Under the pieces are notes generated by a model. That model searched no databases. It was not told the DNA's origin and worked only from the letters and a program-made list of their open reading frames with translations. The translations under genes were made by a program, and so were the position numbers. Below are positions 1-7,611 of a stretch of DNA of 21,126 nucleotides, piece after piece (position 1 is the first letter of the stretch; each line of letters begins with the position of its first letter). This stretch comes from a virus. The DNA lies in the IMG/VR virus record IMGVR_UViG_3300037042_002462, positions 1 through 21,126 of that record, one strand, 5' to 3'.

Positions 1-533
1 TTAGGTGTGATTTGTTTAGCGATTATTGAATTAATAAAATCTAATGTTTGTTTATCTTTTATCATGAAGATAGTTTTTTTAGCTAAAACCTCATCAGTAC
101 CAACCCCATCAAACGCTTTACGTAATAAACCCATAATATTCAATGCGTATTGTTTTGCCTGTTGAGACATAACATTAGGTTGGGGTTTTTTCAATGGAAC
201 TTTACCCTTAGGTGTCTGTTCATTTAAAACATTTGATTTATTTATTTCGTTAACGAAACTTTCTTTTAAAAATGAAAAGAAGTTATTAATCTCTTCTTTT
301 GCATTGAACGTAGATTCAAGTATTATATTACCCTCAAATTTTCTCTGATAACTTTCTTGAATATTATTATTGTCCCCGAATAAACCATTTATATAATCTC
401 TTTGACTTTCTTTTAAGAAAACGACCTTACTTGAAAAGTCAGGGTTCATTTCCATTTCAAATAAATGTAATCCTTTATGAAATTCTATTTGTTTTTCAAA
501 CTTATGTAGGTGATAATCTAATCTATTTTCCAT
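1..533 (-). CDS. Partial hypothetical protein, C-terminus cut by window edge
   Basis: Reading the minus strand from an ATG at 533 gives an open frame of 177 codons with no stop before the window edge, so the C-terminus is missing. The protein starts MENRLDYHLHKFEKQIEFHK, is charged and probably helical. Near the visible end it has KAFDGVGTDEVLAKKTIFMI, which resembles the GxGTDE signature of annexin-type repeats; I also associate such motifs with some large-phage proteins, but that is a weak resemblance. The proline-rich stretch before it (around residues 109-120) looks like a linker. It is divergent from the plus-strand gene at 609. Family not recognised; a structural or virion-associated role is only a guess. 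Confidence 0.75.
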   Translation of the reverse strand, partial: MENRLDYHLHKFEKQIEFHKGLHLFEMEMNPDFSSKVVFLKESQRDYINGLFGDNNNIQESYQRKFEGNIILESTFNAKEEINNFFSFLKESFVNEINKSNVLNEQTPKGKVPLKKPQPNVMSQQAKQYALNIMGLLRKAFDGVGTDEVLAKKTIFMIKDKQTLDFINSIIAKQITP

Positions 534-608
534 ATTGTGAATAATTGTTATATGATAAATATTATGATAACAAAAAAAACTCCACATTTAATTATATTTA
601 TATAGAGT
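534..608. promoter_or_regulatory. Divergent intergenic region with weak -7-like box
   Basis: This 75-nt AT-rich gap separates two divergently oriented starts (533 minus, 609 plus), so it must carry promoters in both directions unless transcription reads through. On the plus strand TATATTTA at 593-600, 8 nt before the ATG at 609, approaches the Bacteroidota -7 consensus TAnnTTTG but lacks the final G. No clear -33 TTTG is visible. Confidence 0.4.
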
Positions 609-1580
609 ATGGAAGATATAGAATTACAAAGTATTATAAAACGAGTATTGTTAGAGGAAGTCGATGATAAGGCGTTTACAAAAAGAGAAGTAATGTTCTT
701 TAAGTTCTTAAATGAATTTAAAGAAAATGCCAACCCAACGACATCAAAGTTGAATAAATTTATTCAAAGTAATATGTCCGCATTTGGATTTAAAACTGAG
801 GATTATCATGAACTCACAAATAAGTACACTCAAAACTATAGAGAAGATGGTAGATATGAGGACACTAGAACAAGTGAACTTAAACAATATCACAACTTAA
901 AATCTAAAAAGGTAACTAACACAAACGCATCTGAAAGAGTATCTGAGTTATTACCATTTAAAGGATCTAACTTAGAAGGTAGATGGGAACAAGATGGTAA
1001 AGGTAATTGGGGTTATATTGTTATTTCATATGGTTGGTACCCTATTTACATTTACAAATATAAAAAATGGTTTGAGACATCTGGTACATACTCATCATCC
1101 ACATCTAAACAAATGAGAAACACTAGACCAACTAAATGGAATAGTAAGTTAGGTAAACAAATGTTAATTTGTGATCGTACTGAAATGGAACAAATTAGAA
1201 AAGGCTCAATCACACCTGAACAATTAGTTGTGGATAAAAATAATAAGTTCACCGAATCAATAGATAAATTAATTGACTCACGTACATTACAAACTATTAG
1301 AGTTGGTTGGTTCCCAAGATTAAGAATATCATTTTATTATACAGGTGTTAGATTCAATGAGAAAATGCCTGAAGTCACAATTAACGTTGTTAAGGTAGAT
1401 AAAATTGTTGACAATAAAATAGATAGAGAAGCTGGTGATTTCTTCACAGATAATATGATTGGAGTAACGAAAGAGTACTTGAAGGATTCGGTAGAGTCTT
1501 ATCTTGAAAGGTCCTTCACTGAAATGTTAGGTAGGGATTTATCTGAAAACATAATGGTTAATATAACCTATAATAAATAA
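609..1580 (+). CDS. Hypothetical protein, 323 aa, only plus-strand gene
   Basis: This is the only convincing plus-strand gene in the window. It has an ATG start and ends just before a hairpin terminator. The N-terminus (MEDIELQSIIKRVLLEEVDD) is a short acidic/basic helix of a kind I associate with large-phage virion proteins. The middle (about residues 115-175) is rich in Trp, Tyr, Gly and Ser (GRWEQDGKGNWGYIVISYGW), suggesting a beta-rich domain; the C-terminal half is mixed, with an amphipathic helix near the end. No signal peptide, membrane segment or catalytic motif was found. The isolated orientation suggests a different transcription programme from the minus-strand accessory genes, possibly joining virion genes to the left. 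Function unknown. Confidence 0.85.
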   Translation: MEDIELQSIIKRVLLEEVDDKAFTKREVMFFKFLNEFKENANPTTSKLNKFIQSNMSAFGFKTEDYHELTNKYTQNYREDGRYEDTRTSELKQYHNLKSKKVTNTNASERVSELLPFKGSNLEGRWEQDGKGNWGYIVISYGWYPIYIYKYKKWFETSGTYSSSTSKQMRNTRPTKWNSKLGKQMLICDRTEMEQIRKGSITPEQLVVDKNNKFTESIDKLIDSRTLQTIRVGWFPRLRISFYYTGVRFNEKMPEVTINVVKVDKIVDNKIDREAGDFFTDNMIGVTKEYLKDSVESYLERSFTEMLGRDLSENIMVNITYNK

Positions 1581-1582
1581 AA

Positions 1583-1612
1583 AAAGTCGGATCTAAGTCC
1601 GACTTTCTTTTT
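1583..1612. terminator. Bidirectional hairpin terminator between convergent genes
   Basis: A perfect 9-bp stem AAAGTCGGA (1583-1591) pairs with TCCGACTTT (1598-1606) around a 6-nt loop. A T-rich run follows on the plus strand (1604-1613) and an A-run precedes it, which is a T-run on the minus strand. It sits exactly between the convergent stops of 609-1580 (+) and 1612-1848 (-), so it can terminate both. Confidence 0.9.
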
Positions 1613-1848
1613 TATAATCCGTAGTTAAGTTTTTTATCACCTAACAACTCCAAGGCTTTCTCAACCGCTATATCTTTGGTTTTCATTCCACGTTCTTTAA
1701 TGTTCTTACCATGTAAGATTTGATACGTAGTTGAAGCGACTTCTTTGTTATCACCTCGTCCTGGTTTCTTTCTCATAGCGTCTGTAGCATAAACATCTAA
1801 AAAACCAACTTTACAAATGTAACGACCTTTTGTTGAACCTTTTCCCAT
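1612..1848 (-). CDS. Small basic hypothetical protein, 78 aa
   Basis: A compact, Lys/Arg-rich soluble protein starting MGKGSTKGRYICKVGFLDVY, with a central KKPGRGDNKEVASTTYQIL segment and a C-terminal helix. The start is preceded by a long A-rich leader on the coding strand and, further up, by a TAnnTTTG box at 1884-1891, so it may have its own promoter. It is the last minus-strand gene before the shared terminator at 1583-1612. No known domain, no transmembrane segment. Nucleic-acid binding is possible from its charge but is not demonstrated. Confidence 0.75.
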   Translation of the reverse strand: MGKGSTKGRYICKVGFLDVYATDAMRKKPGRGDNKEVASTTYQILHGKNIKERGMKTKDIAVEKALELLGDKKLNYGL

Positions 1849-1883
1849 TTTTTTTATTTTTTTTGTTTTGATTAATACTTCTA

Positions 1884-1891
1884 CAAATCTA
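1884..1891 (-). promoter_or_regulatory. Bacteroidota -7 box (TAGATTTG)
   Basis: On the minus strand this is TAGATTTG, matching TAnnTTTG. A TTG lies 20 nt upstream (1912-1914), consistent with the -33 element. It would give a leader of roughly 30 nt for the gene starting at 1848, and it lies just beyond the stop codon of the upstream gene. Confidence 0.55.
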
Positions 1892-1896
1892 CTAAT

Positions 1897-2244
1897 TTAT
1901 TTCTGATCTGACAACATAAATTTAATAAATTTTCTAATTGTTTTAATAATTTTTACTCTTTTGGGGTCTCTTTCATCCATATCATACAAATATTCAATAA
2001 TATCATTCTCATATAACATTTCTATAATTTTTCTTTCCATGGTTTTTTTAGAATCATAACCATTAAAACCATATGTTGGATAACCTTTAAATGAATACTC
2101 TTTAACCTTTAGTGGTGTGAAGTCACCCCAATTACCACCAAGTTCTCTTTCATTAACATGAAGTCTTCTGATTAAGAAATAAAATAATTTAGAATCAATC
2201 TCCTCATGTTGTGAGGAGATATCATCATTTTCATTTAATGTCAT
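1897..2244 (-). CDS. Hypothetical protein, 115 aa
   Basis: A soluble acidic-to-basic protein beginning MTLNENDDISSQHEEIDSKL. The central part (LGGNWGDFTPLKVKEYSFKG) is aromatic and Gly-rich; the C-terminal part is a charged helix (DMDERDPKRVKIIKTIRKF). It starts 2 nt after the stop of the Dps-like gene at 2247-2744, so the two are very likely cotranscribed. No signal peptide, membrane segment or catalytic motif visible. I do not recognise the family. Confidence 0.75.
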   Translation of the reverse strand: MTLNENDDISSQHEEIDSKLFYFLIRRLHVNERELGGNWGDFTPLKVKEYSFKGYPTYGFNGYDSKKTMERKIIEMLYENDIIEYLYDMDERDPKRVKIIKTIRKFIKFMLSDQK

Positions 2245-2246
2245 TT

Positions 2247-2744
2247 TTATTTAAGGAATTTTAATTTGTAAACCGTTGAGTTAATTAACTCTTCAACCGT
2301 ATCAATTTGATTTTGTATGTAACTTTCTTTAACCGAATCTCTGTTATCACTAATGATTTTTAACAAGTCCTTGAAGTAAGAAAGTAATTGTCCATTTGAT
2401 TTATAGTCACTCATATCAAAAGTCTTGTAGTTTTTAATTAAACCGTGTTTACCTTGATAAGATTCAACTAATCCGTCAACTAATGCATCTATACCTTCAT
2501 AGTAACCCTGAAGTGCTTTGTGTTCAGAATATGATGTGGTTTGTAAATGAAATACGTGAACTTGTGTTTGTGAATGTAATAATTTACAAACCATTTCACA
2601 AAATTGATCATTGTTATTATTTTCCGAATCATCACCGTCCTCTGAATCATCTTCTTGTTCTTCATCATCAAGAGTATCTTCTTGTTCGTACAATCCTTGT
2701 TTTTTTAATTCTTCAAACAATTTTTCTGTTAGATCTTTTTCCAT
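2247..2744 (-). CDS. Dps/ferritin-like helical protein (phage DUF5856-like)
   Basis: 165 aa. Residues 20-46 are a very acidic, Asn-rich low-complexity linker. After it comes a helical domain whose central part (VHVFHLQTTSYSEHKALQGYY, about 62-82) matches the metal-binding helix of Dps proteins, with His63, His66 and His75 and acidic residues at 86 and 94 in a spacing like the Dps ferroxidase site. Dps and ferritin-like proteins bind iron and sometimes DNA, protecting against oxidative damage. I recall a phage family of this type annotated as DUF5856; the family number is from memory. Whether it oxidises iron is inference. Cotranscribed with 1897-2244. Confidence 0.6.
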   Translation of the reverse strand: MEKDLTEKLFEELKKQGLYEQEDTLDDEEQEDDSEDGDDSENNNNDQFCEMVCKLLHSQTQVHVFHLQTTSYSEHKALQGYYEGIDALVDGLVESYQGKHGLIKNYKTFDMSDYKSNGQLLSYFKDLLKIISDNRDSVKESYIQNQIDTVEELINSTVYKLKFLK

Positions 2745-2772
2745 AGTTTTTTATTAATAAATATATCCAACT

Positions 2773-3273
2773 TTATGATTTTTCAATCAAGTCCTTATCG
2801 GATATTATAACTTTAGATATATCAAATGTCTTATCTAACTTTAATATTTGTTTTTTTATGTCAGAAAATGATGTCCATAATAATGACCCTTCGGTACTAG
2901 GACTATAATCATTATCAACTAAGTATTGTACAACCGTATTGTCCTCCAATGTTATAAAACCATGTGCAAATCCCCTTGGGACAAATAACTCATCACCACC
3001 TTTCATTTCAAAAAATTGACAATTATTATATGTTTTAGGTTTACCTCTAAGATCAACAACAAAGTCCAAAATCCTACCATTGATGACTTTAACTAACTTA
3101 GCTTGTTCAGTTTCTCCTGTTTGATAATGTAATCCTCGTAAGGTAAACTTTTTAGGGTTTACACTTACATTACTCTGTTTCCATTCCTTTTCTAATTCAA
3201 ACAACGAAAGAGGACTAAATGATCCTCTTTCATCGTAGAATATTCTGTTATTGATTATTCTTGCTTCTTCCAT
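2773..3273 (-). CDS. rmlC: dTDP-4-dehydrorhamnose 3,5-epimerase family (RmlC-like cupin)
   Basis: 166 aa, slightly shorter than typical RmlC (about 180). Family motifs are in order: DERGSF (14-19), TLRGLHYQ (44-51) with the catalytic His49, QAKLVKVINGRILDFVVDLR (57-76), VPRGFAHGF (98-106), Tyr117 and Tyr123 in the QYLVDNDY stretch, and ISDKD near the end in the position of the His-Asp dyad partner. RmlC converts dTDP-4-keto-6-deoxyglucose to the rhamnose precursor; homologues act in other deoxysugar pathways. No other rml gene is visible, so it may act on a host-made nucleotide sugar, for example to alter surface glycans. Its ATG shares one base with the stop of the upstream metallophosphoesterase (TAATG), indicating translational coupling. 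Confidence 0.9.
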   Translation of the reverse strand: MEEARIINNRIFYDERGSFSPLSLFELEKEWKQSNVSVNPKKFTLRGLHYQTGETEQAKLVKVINGRILDFVVDLRGKPKTYNNCQFFEMKGGDELFVPRGFAHGFITLEDNTVVQYLVDNDYSPSTEGSLLWTSFSDIKKQILKLDKTFDISKVIISDKDLIEKS

Positions 3274-3965
3274 TATAAAAATTTAATTTCATTAGTTATT
3301 GGGTTCCAATCAATATTCCAAGGTGTGTGGGAATAAAGATATCGTTCGTTCAATACTGATGCGTTGAAGTAATGGGTGTGTCCATCGTAGTAATGCCCAT
3401 GACCTGAATGAATGTGACCACAGATATGAATCTTAGGTTTGATTTGTTTGATTCGTTCCGCAAGTAATTCACAACCTAAGTGTTGTCCACGACGACCTTC
3501 AACATCATCCAAGAATCCCCAAGCTGGACCGTGAGTTATTAAAATGTCAATACCTTCAGGTATCATATCCCACACCGCTTTTAACTCTTCACCATTTCGT
3601 GGTAAGTTAAACGCCCAATTGTAGAACTCAGGTTGCCAAGGAGATCCCCAAATTTTAACTTCAGGACCATCACCATCTTGTATGGTTATTAACTCATCTT
3701 GGATATACTCAATAGTTTTATATCCCGTTAACAATCCTTTTACTTTTTCAACATTGTTTTGGAAACCCCAGTCGTGATTACCTGCAATGAATACCTTATG
3801 ACCGTAAGTAACGATCTTATCGTACCAAGCAGCAAACTCACGTATCTCATGTTCATAACCCATAGAACTTAAGTCACCCGCATGTAATAACAAATCACCA
3901 CCAGGTAAATCGTGATGTACGTGTTTGTGTTTCCCGTGTGTGTCTGATATAATTGTTAATTTCAT
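3273..3965 (-). CDS. Calcineurin-like metallophosphoesterase
   Basis: 230 aa with a full two-metal phosphoesterase core: Asp8 and His10 (SDTHG), Asp31 (HAGDLS), Asn63-His64 (AGNHDWG), His145 (LITHGP), His184 and His186 (CGHIHSGHGH). The layout resembles the MPPED/UPF0046-type branch. The substrate cannot be read from sequence; relatives hydrolyse cyclic nucleotides, phosphodiesters or phosphoproteins. It is led by a TATATTTG box only 4 nt before the ATG, so it probably heads a transcription unit and may be translated from a leaderless mRNA. It is coupled to rmlC by TAATG. Confidence 0.93.
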   Translation of the reverse strand: MKLTIISDTHGKHKHVHHDLPGGDLLLHAGDLSSMGYEHEIREFAAWYDKIVTYGHKVFIAGNHDWGFQNNVEKVKGLLTGYKTIEYIQDELITIQDGDGPEVKIWGSPWQPEFYNWAFNLPRNGEELKAVWDMIPEGIDILITHGPAWGFLDDVEGRRGQHLGCELLAERIKQIKPKIHICGHIHSGHGHYYDGHTHYFNASVLNERYLYSHTPWNIDWNPITNEIKFL

Positions 3966-3969
3966 AATA

Positions 3970-3977
3970 CAAATATA
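3970..3977 (-). promoter_or_regulatory. -7 box TATATTTG, 4 nt before ATG of 3273-3965
   Basis: Minus-strand TATATTTG ends 4 nt upstream of the ATG at 3965. With the usual Bacteroidota geometry the transcription start would fall at or next to the A of the ATG. A possible -33 TTG lies at 4001-4003 (23-nt spacing), which is weak. The same box and spacing recur at 8930, 12018 and 17128. Confidence 0.7.
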
Positions 3978-4124
3978 CTAATCTTTTTTCAATCTAACCT
4001 CAATATAAAAATTAAAACATAAAAATGTTCCTAAACCCATTAAATGTTTATCATAAATTCCGAATGTAAGTCCGAAACCTATCCCCTTAAATGTGTCCAC
4101 GAAAAACCCAAATCTATCACTCAT
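3978..4124 (-). CDS. Small hydrophobic protein, 48 aa
   Basis: ATG at 4124 overlaps the stop of the DUF2452 gene in an ATGA arrangement (stop 4121-4123), and the frame runs to a stop at 3978-3980, directly next to the promoter box of the next gene. It begins MSDRFGFFVDTFKGIGFGLT and has two aromatic/Gly-rich hydrophobic stretches before a basic tail (EVRLKKD). The tight overlap and the exact fit between neighbours support a real gene. It may associate with membranes; function unknown. Confidence 0.6.
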   Translation of the reverse strand: MSDRFGFFVDTFKGIGFGLTFGIYDKHLMGLGTFLCFNFYIEVRLKKD

Positions 4125-4495
4125 AACTTAATCCACTTATTATCATAGTTTAATGTAAATGAACCAATGTGTTCTCTACTCCATTGGTTCGGTTCTATTA
4201 AAGATAGAAACGTATCACCGTTTTGTCCATAGTATAAATGATATGTTTCACCAACTACCGGCTCAAAGTTGAATTTTGATCTGTAAACGGTATCATTCCA
4301 CTTAAAGTCTTCCACCAATTTTTCATACTCTTTCTTTAAAGATTCGTATCTATTTGAAAACTCTTTATTGACTTTTATAATCTTAGAGTTCTTCCAATTT
4401 TCCACATCGTCAGGTCTAATGACTGGTGCACCTATGTTTGATCCATACGGTAATAATCCAGGATTATCCGCAACATTATCAGGTTTATCACTCAT
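4121..4495 (-). CDS. DUF2452-family protein
   Basis: 124 aa. The N-terminus NPGLLPYGSNIGAPVIRPDD (11-30) and the C-terminal half (FEPVVGETYHLYYG, then LSLIEPNQW) match the layout I know for DUF2452: a Pro/Gly start, a helical coiled-coil middle and a short beta-rich end with a conserved Trp. The function of the family is unknown; it is common in Bacteroidota and gammaproteobacteria, so host origin is plausible. Its start shares a base with the stop of the upstream gene (TAATG), and its stop overlaps the next start (ATGA), so three genes are translationally linked. Confidence 0.75.
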   Translation of the reverse strand: MSDKPDNVADNPGLLPYGSNIGAPVIRPDDVENWKNSKIIKVNKEFSNRYESLKKEYEKLVEDFKWNDTVYRSKFNFEPVVGETYHLYYGQNGDTFLSLIEPNQWSREHIGSFTLNYDNKWIKL

Positions 4496-4818
4496 TACAA
4501 AGTTTCTAACTTATCTTTAATTTTTTGAATAAGGTTTTCGTCTGTGATTACTTCACTACGCAAGATCTCATTTAATAAATTTTCAGTTTCTAATTTCCCT
4601 TTAACTTTAACTCTATGAGTTGCATTTAACTCAACCTCATGTAAACGATAAGCAACCTCATCAACTTTTTTAAGTTTATTGATATACTTTTCAATACGTT
4701 GATCTAACTTACGTCTTCTTTCCATATTGGTTACGGTTGGGATTGCTTTGTATAATTCATCCAAACGACCTTTGAGGTATTGGATCTCCCCGAACTTAAG
4801 TATGTCTTGATCTGTCAT
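4495..4818 (-). CDS. Hypothetical coiled-coil protein, 107 aa
   Basis: Highly charged and predicted mainly helical: residues about 10-60 (YLKGRLDELYKAI through ERRRKLDQRIEKYINKLKKV) look like a coiled coil; the C-terminus is another charged helix. No Cys/His metal site, signal peptide or membrane segment. Linked by TAATG to the DUF2452 gene downstream and only 1 nt from the lipoprotein stop upstream. Family not recognised. Confidence 0.75.
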   Translation of the reverse strand: MTDQDILKFGEIQYLKGRLDELYKAIPTVTNMERRRKLDQRIEKYINKLKKVDEVAYRLHEVELNATHRVKVKGKLETENLLNEILRSEVITDENLIQKIKDKLETL

Positions 4819-4819
4819 A

Positions 4820-5047
4820 TTATTTAGTATGAATTGGGTTCATACAATTACCTTTATGTGAACCCCAAGAGCTTTGCCCATAACCCACTCTAATGTATTC
4901 ACAACCTCCATATGTGAATTCTGTCACATTTTTGTGACGATCATCAGATTTCTGTCTTAACCCTATGGGTTCTTCTATTTGTTGGGGGTTTTGTTCATAA
5001 CAAGATACTAATAATGATAATCCAATTAAAATTAATAACTTTTTCAT
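4820..5047 (-). CDS. Small lipoprotein with conserved Cys/Gly/His tail
   Basis: 75 aa. Residues 1-16 form a lipoprotein signal: MKK, a hydrophobic core, then the lipobox LVSC with Cys16 as the lipidation site. The mature protein has a short polar linker and then a compact tail FTYGGCEYIRVGYGQ followed by SSWGSHKGNCMNPIH, with two Cys and two His. I recall similar GCEYI...HKGNC tails in Bacteroidota phage and host small proteins, but cannot name the family. It should sit in the periplasmic leaflet of the inner or outer membrane. Superinfection exclusion or lysis (o-spanin-like) are possible but unproven roles. Confidence 0.8.
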   Translation of the reverse strand: MKKLLILIGLSLLVSCYEQNPQQIEEPIGLRQKSDDRHKNVTEFTYGGCEYIRVGYGQSSWGSHKGNCMNPIHTK

Positions 5048-5103
5048 TCTTCTATTGTTTTAGTAATTACTCCAAACTTGTATGAAGTAATATGTGTTGT
5101 AAT

Positions 5104-5424
5104 TTATTTACTATAATCAGTCCATTTCCATCCAAAGAATAACCTCATAAAATACCTATGAATACAATTTGGTTTACTTTCTAAATGTACACAATATCCA
5201 CCAATACAATACTTACCAACTTTAGTAGGTATTTTTAAACCAGTTTGTTCGCTAACAAATGGTTTTTCAGAATTAACAACCTCATGAAAATCTTTCATTT
5301 TGTCGTATTCATCTTCAGTTGTTTCTTTTTTCTTTCTAGGTTTGTAATACTTTTTTCTTGGTTTCTTTTCCATCAAAGGTTTTGTAGTAGTTACAGTCTC
5401 TTTTAATATAATTTTTTCATTCAT
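5104..5424 (-). CDS. Basic hypothetical protein, 106 aa
   Basis: The N-terminal half is extremely Lys/Arg-rich (EKKPRKKYYKPRKKK, about 19-33) and likely disordered; the C-terminal half contains CIGGYCVHLESKPNCIHRYF, with three Cys and two His that could bind zinc, then FFGWKWTDY. No membrane segment is certain. It is flanked by about 50-nt AT-rich gaps on both sides. Nucleic-acid binding is plausible from charge. Family not recognised. Confidence 0.7.
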   Translation of the reverse strand: MNEKIILKETVTTTKPLMEKKPRKKYYKPRKKKETTEDEYDKMKDFHEVVNSEKPFVSEQTGLKIPTKVGKYCIGGYCVHLESKPNCIHRYFMRLFFGWKWTDYSK

Positions 5425-5474
5425 AATTAAATAATAACATTATTTTTTTATCTTGTAAATGTTTTTTATTTACT

Positions 5475-6206
5475 TTATTTCTTTTTAATCTTGAGTACTT
5501 CCTTTGCGTAATAATCGTCAAAACCTTCTAAGTAATTTGTGATTGATTTACTTTTATCTGAACCAATAACCTCATCTATTAAACCAAACTCCATTGCTTC
5601 GTCAGAACTATACCATCTATCACGACTTGAGAAATCCAATACCTCTTGGAATGTTTTACCACAATTCTCAGCTAAGATCTTGAATAGGATGTAGTTATAT
5701 TTTTCACCCTCCATTTGATCAATACGAGTGTCTTGAATGTTACCTCGTGTTCCGTGACTAACTTGGTGTGTCATCACCTTTGAATGGATTAATGATGATC
5801 GTTTTCCTTTTGTTCCTGAAGACAACAATACGGATCCCATAGAAGCACACATACCTAAGTTTGTTGTTACGATATCAGAACTCACATAGTTCATCAAATC
5901 TACAATACCAAGTCCACACATAACCGATCCACCAGGACTATTAATGTAAAGTGTGATGTCTTTTTTCTCCACTGAATCTAAGAACAATAATTGAGCTTGT
6001 ACAATGTCAGACATATGTTGGTCTACAGGCCCAGATAACCATAATATTCTATCTCTAAGTAATCTTGAGAAAATATCTATTTGAGTTGCTCTTAGTTCTC
6101 TTTCTTCCAACACATACGGTGTTAGTCCCGACTCAAACTTGTCTAATACCAGCGAACTAATTCCTTCGCTCTTTGCGAAACTTCTAAACTCTTTTCCGTA
6201 ATTCAT
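5475..6206 (-). CDS. clpP: ATP-dependent Clp protease proteolytic subunit ClpP
   Basis: 243 aa with the complete serine-protease triad: Ser122 in GMCASMGS, His147 in VMTHQ, Asp196 in SSRDRW. The oxyanion-loop motif NSPGGSV (89-95) and the N-terminal EERELRATQIDIFSRLLRDR block are typical, the latter being close to Bacteroidota ClpP. Host ClpP forms a barrel fed by ClpX/ClpA; phage copies may mix with host ClpX or mature virion proteins. The His motif is MTHQ instead of the common MIHQP, and the residues after it are divergent. An extra C-terminal tail of about 25 residues is Lys-rich. Its start lies 18 nt after the stop of the thymidylate synthase C-half. Likely host-acquired. Confidence 0.95.
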   Translation of the reverse strand: MNYGKEFRSFAKSEGISSLVLDKFESGLTPYVLEERELRATQIDIFSRLLRDRILWLSGPVDQHMSDIVQAQLLFLDSVEKKDITLYINSPGGSVMCGLGIVDLMNYVSSDIVTTNLGMCASMGSVLLSSGTKGKRSSLIHSKVMTHQVSHGTRGNIQDTRIDQMEGEKYNYILFKILAENCGKTFQEVLDFSSRDRWYSSDEAMEFGLIDEVIGSDKSKSITNYLEGFDDYYAKEVLKIKKK

Positions 6207-6224
6207 AATTGTTTTTTTTGTTTT

Positions 6225-6905
6225 TTAATTTGATAATGGTGCTTTAATTGATGGGTGTGATTGATAATCCTTCATTGTGAAATCACCAATAACATAAGAT
6301 TCAATACTTGGTCTTGATCCTTCATAAGTTGGGAACTGATTTAAGGTTGGTAAATCAAATGGTTTTCTTCCAATTTGTTCTTTTGCTTGTTCAAGATGGT
6401 TCAAATATAAGTGAGTATCACCCAAGTTTCCAATCAATTCGTCAGGAACCATATTTACTTCTTTTGCCAATATTTCTAATAACAGTCCGTAAGAGGCAAT
6501 GTTGAATGGTAAACCTAAGAATGTATCCACTGAACGTTGATTCCACATTAAAGAGATTGCTCGGGTTGGAATGGTATTTTTGTATTTTTCATAATCCATT
6601 CCTGTATCTCCATACTTTTTAATATACAAATCAACTCTTTCTTCTCTATTCAACTCTCTTGTGTAAACTTGAAATCCATAATGGCAAGGTGGAAGTGTCA
6701 TTTTTGGTAAATCGTGAACAGCCCACGCACTCACAACCATACGTCTAGAATTTGGATTATCTTTTAGTTGCTTAACCAATTCAGATATTTGGTCAATACC
6801 CTTATTACCAAACTCATCATTAAATTCGTTGTCAGTTTTTAATTTTTGTAAGAACTCTTCTTTTGTGAAAGGAGTCCCATCTTCGTGTGTATGTTTACTC
6901 TGCAT
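6225..6905 (-). CDS. thyA: Thymidylate synthase, C-terminal half (split gene)
   Basis: This ORF carries the second half of ThyA: GIDQISELVKQL, NSRRMVVSAW with the phosphate-binding Arg pair, LPPCHYGFQ with the catalytic Cys, QRSVDTFLGLPFNIASY, GDTHLYLNH and a C-terminal PSIKAPLSN. It lacks the N-terminal Arg loop and folate/dUMP residues, which lie in the ORF at 7779-8279. ThyA makes dTMP from dUMP and methylene-THF. I chose the ATG at 6905, which overlaps the HNH stop (ATGCAGAGTAA); an in-frame GTG at 6929 is the alternative. Before GIDQI the protein has a segment (about residues 10-36 from the chosen start) resembling the insert of the N-half. Activity would need the two chains to assemble. 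Confidence 0.9.
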   Translation of the reverse strand: MQSKHTHEDGTPFTKEEFLQKLKTDNEFNDEFGNKGIDQISELVKQLKDNPNSRRMVVSAWAVHDLPKMTLPPCHYGFQVYTRELNREERVDLYIKKYGDTGMDYEKYKNTIPTRAISLMWNQRSVDTFLGLPFNIASYGLLLEILAKEVNMVPDELIGNLGDTHLYLNHLEQAKEQIGRKPFDLPTLNQFPTYEGSRPSIESYVIGDFTMKDYQSHPSIKAPLSN

Positions 6906-7611
6906 AATTCCAGTTTTTAAATTTTTCACTCTTGCTTTTTATTCTATCACTAACCATATCCCACTTAACACCCAATCCATTTGACGCTTGTCTAATACTC
7001 TCATACCATACACCTTCAATAATACAAGCTCTTTTATGAACCGAAACATCACTTAATTTTTTTCTAAACTCTAGTGATGAGTTCCTTTTTATATTCGCTT
7101 CACTAATTTTTTTACGGGTTTCTTCAGAAAGTTTTCTACCTGTCATAGCTTTACGTGTTTCATCCGAATGTTTCCAGCCAGATTCCAATCTCTTTTTGTG
7201 AATTTTATCAATAACTTCTTGTGGTCGTTTTCTACCTTTAAGTGTTTCGCTTGTTTTTCTTTTATGTTCTTCACTTAACTTAACACCTTTTTTCTTTTCA
7301 CTCATTAATTTTATTACTTCTATTTTAATAGATTCATAAACTCTAGAACTAGGAACATATCTACTTTGTCTCTTACTTTTCATATTGCACATTGCCCATA
7401 ATGCAAACTTTAACTTATTACTATTAGGATAGATTTGTACTAGTAATCTGTGACACATAAAATGCTCTCTAGCAGTTAAACTCACTAAGTTTTCTTTATC
7501 GTCTGAACCGCCTATACATCTTGGTATTATATGGTGTTTTTCTGTATAACATTCCAGTATTCTATTCTCCGCTCTGTTTACTATCTGATTGTATATTTTT
7601 TCGTAATTCAT
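6895..7611 (-). CDS. HNH homing endonuclease with NUMOD3 repeats
   Basis: 238 aa. N-terminal HNH nuclease: EKHHIIPRCIGG (24-35) with His26-His27, then Asn41 (KENLVSLT) and His50 (REHFMCH). Next come several NUMOD3-type DNA-binding units (GVKLSEEHKRKTSETLKGRK, about 109-128, and GRKLSEETRKKISEA, 158-172), followed by a NUMOD1/IENR1-like C-terminus (GVWYESIRQASNGLGVKWDM). Such enzymes nick or cut an intronless or uninterrupted allele and are copied in by repair. It lies between the two thymidylate synthase halves; its last codons overlap the ATG of the C-half, and its first 50 nt overlap the small ORF at 7562-7732. No room remains for a group I intron core, so it is probably a free-standing insertion. 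Confidence 0.92.
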   Translation of the reverse strand: MNYEKIYNQIVNRAENRILECYTEKHHIIPRCIGGSDDKENLVSLTAREHFMCHRLLVQIYPNSNKLKFALWAMCNMKSKRQSRYVPSSRVYESIKIEVIKLMSEKKKGVKLSEEHKRKTSETLKGRKRPQEVIDKIHKKRLESGWKHSDETRKAMTGRKLSEETRKKISEANIKRNSSLEFRKKLSDVSVHKRACIIEGVWYESIRQASNGLGVKWDMVSDRIKSKSEKFKNWNYAE

